NCBI RefSeq assembly: GCF_030512175.1
Contig: NZ_JAULBL010000001.1
Coordinates: forward strand, 1,092,510 to 1,156,509
Length of the DNA stretch: 64,000 nucleotides
Reading direction: 5' to 3'
Origin: Paeniglutamicibacter sulfureus
GTDB lineage: Bacteria; Actinomycetota; Actinomycetes; Actinomycetales; Micrococcaceae
Both the position numbers and the translations under genes were made by a program. The notes below the pieces were generated by a model that searched no databases, was not told the origin of the DNA, and worked only from the letters and a program-made list of their open reading frames with translations. Shown here piece by piece: positions 62,061 through 64,000 of this stretch; the first letter of the stretch is position 1; each line of letters begins with the position of its first letter.

Positions 62061-63305
62061 ACGCACCGCAGCCCAGCATCGCGCACGGCACTCCCGTGGG
62101 TCATCGCCGGCATCGTGGTCGTGGCCTTAAGCCTGCGCGCACCGATCATCGCGCCCACCGCGGTGATCCCCGACATCACGGCCGACACCGGGCTCAGCGC
62201 GGTCGGAGCCGGGTTGCTCACCGGGCTGCCGGTGCTGCTCTTCGCGCTCGCCACCCCGCTGGCGACGCGCAGCATCCGTCGCTTCGGCCCGGAGGCAACC
62301 ATCATCCTGTGCCTGGCCGGCGTGCTGGCCGGGACCGTCATCCGCTCGCTCGGACCGGCCTGGGTGGTGCTGGCCGGAACCATACTGATCGGTGCGGCCA
62401 TGACCCTGGGGAACATCGCCGTCCCCGTGCTGATCCGTCGGGATGTCCCGTTCAACCGGATCTCCGCCGCCACCGGCGCCTATTCGGCCACCATGAACAT
62501 CGGTTCCATGGCCACCTTGCTGGGCACCGCGCCGCTGGCGGCCGTTGTTGGTTGGCGCTGGGCGATCGCGGCGTGGGGCATGGTGACCGCTGCAGGACTG
62601 GCCTATTGGCTGCTGCGGCAACGGCATGCGCGCAACTCGACATTGGAATCCACGGTAGAGCCGGCCCGCGCACCGGCGGTCCCGGTGGTTTCGGATGGTC
62701 CCGGCGCCGCGGCCGCCACAGCTCGCGCAGCCATTGACCGGACCCGCTTCCGCAGGGTCGTAGCCCTGCTGGTTCTCGCCTTTTGCGGACAGTCCGCCGC
62801 CTATTACGCCACGACCGCCTGGCTGCCCCTGATGCTTTCGGACACGCGCGGACTTGCGCCGGCCACCTCCGGCGCAACGGCTTCGCTGTTCCAGATCGCC
62901 GCGGTCATCGGCGCTTTCGGTGTGCCCCTGTTGGCTGCGCGAACGAAGCTCTGGATCGCGACGGGAGTCATCGCGCTGTTCTGGGTCTCGCTCCCGATCG
63001 GCCTGTTGGCGGCCCCGGAGGCGTTCGTGCTCTGGTCCATCATCGGCGGGATCGCCCAGGGCGGCGGGTTCACGGCAATCTTCTCGATCATCCCCCGCGT
63101 GGCCCACAACAACGCCGACACTGCCACCGCTTCCGCCCGCATCCAGGCCGGCGGCTATCTCGCCGCCACCTTTGCCCCGCCACTTGCCGGCTGGCTCAAC
63201 AGCACCACCGGCTCCTGGACCATGCCGCTGTTCCTGGTGCTTGCGGCAACCCTGGCCTTCACCATCGGGTCACTGCTGGCCGCGCGGCTTGCCGAACGGC
63301 GCTAG
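62061..63305 (+). CDS. CynX/NimT-family MFS transporter 2, apparent ACG start
   Basis: The second CynX-type carrier has 12 helices and family motifs VVALSLRAPIIAPTAVIPDI (TM1), LRQRHARN loop and VLWSIIGGIAQGGGFTAIFSI (TM10). The first standard in-frame start, GTG 62115, falls inside TM1 and lacks a ribosome site. Upstream, AAGGAG (62049-62054) stands six bases before an in-frame ACG at 62061, giving the natural N-terminus (HRSPASRTALPWVIAGIVV). Either ACG is used as a rare start or an ATG has mutated and expression is low. It is divergent from carrier 1; no regulator is attached. Substrate unknown. Confidence 0.82.
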   Translation, partial: THRSPASRTALPWVIAGIVVVALSLRAPIIAPTAVIPDITADTGLSAVGAGLLTGLPVLLFALATPLATRSIRRFGPEATIILCLAGVLAGTVIRSLGPAWVVLAGTILIGAAMTLGNIAVPVLIRRDVPFNRISAATGAYSATMNIGSMATLLGTAPLAAVVGWRWAIAAWGMVTAAGLAYWLLRQRHARNSTLESTVEPARAPAVPVVSDGPGAAAATARAAIDRTRFRRVVALLVLAFCGQSAAYYATTAWLPLMLSDTRGLAPATSGATASLFQIAAVIGAFGVPLLAARTKLWIATGVIALFWVSLPIGLLAAPEAFVLWSIIGGIAQGGGFTAIFSIIPRVAHNNADTATASARIQAGGYLAATFAPPLAGWLNSTTGSWTMPLFLVLAATLAFTIGSLLAARLAERR

Positions 63306-63428
63306 CACCAAAGCGCATGTTGCTCCACCACACCGCGTTCGATCGCTTCCGAGATCATTGCTGACGGGCTTTGAGCCGGAACCCATGCTGCTACCTGCAG
63401 GTTCAGGGAATCATTTTAGTTGCCAGGA

Positions 63429-63719
63429 CTAGTTCCCGCCCGCGGCGTTGGATTCCAGTACGACGGCGGTGAAACGACGCTCGAGCTCCACGCCCGAAAC
63501 CACTTCGCGCTCCACGCGGAAGGACGTTTCCGGAATGTCAAGGACCAAAGCGATCAGGCTGCGGGTGTAGCCGGAGATCTTGCGGGACTTCCTGGTGGCG
63601 GTGACTTGATCGATCTCTGGAACCCAGATGTTCCACCAACCGCCTTGTTTTCCGACGACGGCCTGGAATACTCGTGGATCAGGCATATGTTGTTCTACTT
63701 TCATGGGTGCGTCTGCCAC
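63429..63719 (-). CDS. Small HicB-like protein, 96 residues
   Basis: The core VVGKQGGWWNIWVPEIDQVT followed by a helix, SLIALVLDIPETSF, matches the beta-beta-beta-alpha shape of HicB-like antitoxin-type domains common in actinobacteria, without an obvious ribbon-helix-helix tail. No HicA toxin gene is beside it within the window. Start is uncertain: GTG 63719, ATG 63704 or ATG 63686 are all in frame and none has a strong ribosome site. A stand-alone regulator or remnant antitoxin is possible. Confidence 0.65.
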   Translation of the reverse strand: MADAPMKVEQHMPDPRVFQAVVGKQGGWWNIWVPEIDQVTATRKSRKISGYTRSLIALVLDIPETSFRVEREVVSGVELERRFTAVVLESNAAGGN

Positions 63720-63863
63720 GCATCCGGCTGGGATTCCGACCCGGTGAGCCGCAATAGACGGTTCACCTCTTGTTTCAATGTTCCTTCATGGATGGCGGTT
63801 GGGACAAGGCCGGCGCTGAACCCGCCCCCGTCGCGGCCCCAAGGAATAGGAACCACCGCCGCC

Positions 63864-64000
63864 ATGTTGGCAACGGGTGTGAAGAACATCGGATTCCTGT
63901 CATTCGGCCACTGGACCGACCACCCGCAGTCCGGCACGCGCAGTGCGTCGGACTCGCTGCTACAGGCCATCGACCTCGCGGTCGCGGCCGAAGAGCTCGG
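63864..64000 (+). CDS. LLM-class flavin-dependent oxidoreductase, N-terminal part (cut by window end)
   Basis: The frame from ATG 63864 reads MLATGVKNIGFLSFGHWTD and continues with SASDSLLQAIDLAVAAEELG to the last base. The VKxIGFLSFGHW start and the DLAVAAEELG helix are typical of a luciferase-like monooxygenase branch. Only ~45 residues are present, so function is not assigned. GTG 63879 is an alternative start nearer the conserved VKNIGF. It is divergent from the HicB-like gene; an opposite-strand frame over the same bases has no support. Confidence 0.75.
   Translation, partial: MLATGVKNIGFLSFGHWTDHPQSGTRSASDSLLQAIDLAVAAEEL

Noticed and set aside
63701-63970. Minus-strand frame of 89 codons at the right edge
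   Set aside because: The plus strand here encodes a clear LLM oxidoreductase N-terminus.
1-64000. CRISPR arrays, tRNA/rRNA genes, insertion sequences, phage genes
   Set aside because: I scanned for short regular repeats, cloverleaf-like segments and transposase or integrase motifs and found none I could support.

Overview
The window is high-GC, densely coded DNA with frequent GTG/TTG starts, many ATGA/GTGA stop-start overlaps and several apparently leaderless genes. It carries a BCCT osmolyte carrier, RamB-type, SorC and IclR regulators, CUT2-type ABC importers and a primase-helicase. This points to an aerobic soil-type actinobacterium of the Micrococcaceae (Arthrobacter / Paeniglutamicibacter-like). 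The genus is an inference; no rRNA or tRNA gene is visible. The region looks like chromosomal accessory catabolism, not phage or plasmid: I see no transposase, integrase or CRISPR array.

Layout. 1-8.4 kb: a nitroreductase; a small secreted peptide gene just upstream of a polytopic histidine kinase, with a NarL-type response regulator divergent from it; a glycine-betaine-type BCCT carrier; an APC permease; a DEDDh exonuclease with a BRCT domain. 8.5-16.2 kb: an unknown 418-residue protein, a histidine phosphatase, a GAF-domain regulator with an adjacent flavin monooxygenase, and a TOTE-type primase-helicase. 16.3-24.2 kb: a polyol locus. A binding protein, permease, ATPase and sorbitol/xylitol-type dehydrogenase are transcribed leftward; a SorC regulator, xylulokinase and HAD phosphatase rightward, with operator-like palindromes between the two arms.

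24.3-42.3 kb: a taurine (sulfonate) catabolic island. Its enzymes form a closed cycle. A permease imports taurine; a class III aminotransferase (Tpa-like) uses pyruvate and yields sulfoacetaldehyde plus L-alanine; Xsc makes acetyl phosphate and sulfite; Pta makes acetyl-CoA. An alanine racemase and a DadA-type D-amino-acid dehydrogenase can return alanine to pyruvate and ammonium, and a YeiH-type carrier can export the inorganic sulfur. IclR, MocR (TauR-like) and RamB-like regulators and a universal stress protein accompany it. A CobS/CobT-like AAA+/VWA pair without CobN is embedded in it.

42.5-52.1 kb: a GNAT protein and a seven-gene operon joining a CUT2-type importer to a DszA/NtaA-like flavin monooxygenase and two DszC/SfnC-like flavoproteins, probably oxidative scavenging of an unknown S- or N-containing compound. 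52.1-53.6 kb is the least coding-dense stretch, with one small orphan gene and a decayed HicB antitoxin. 53.6-59 kb: an MFS carrier and two tandemly duplicated secreted metallophosphoesterases with duplicated terminators. 59-64 kb: an AroE-like dehydrogenase, a GntR(FadR)-controlled CynX-type carrier, a second CynX-type carrier that seems to start at ACG, a HicB-like small protein and the beginning of an LLM flavin oxidoreductase cut by the window edge.
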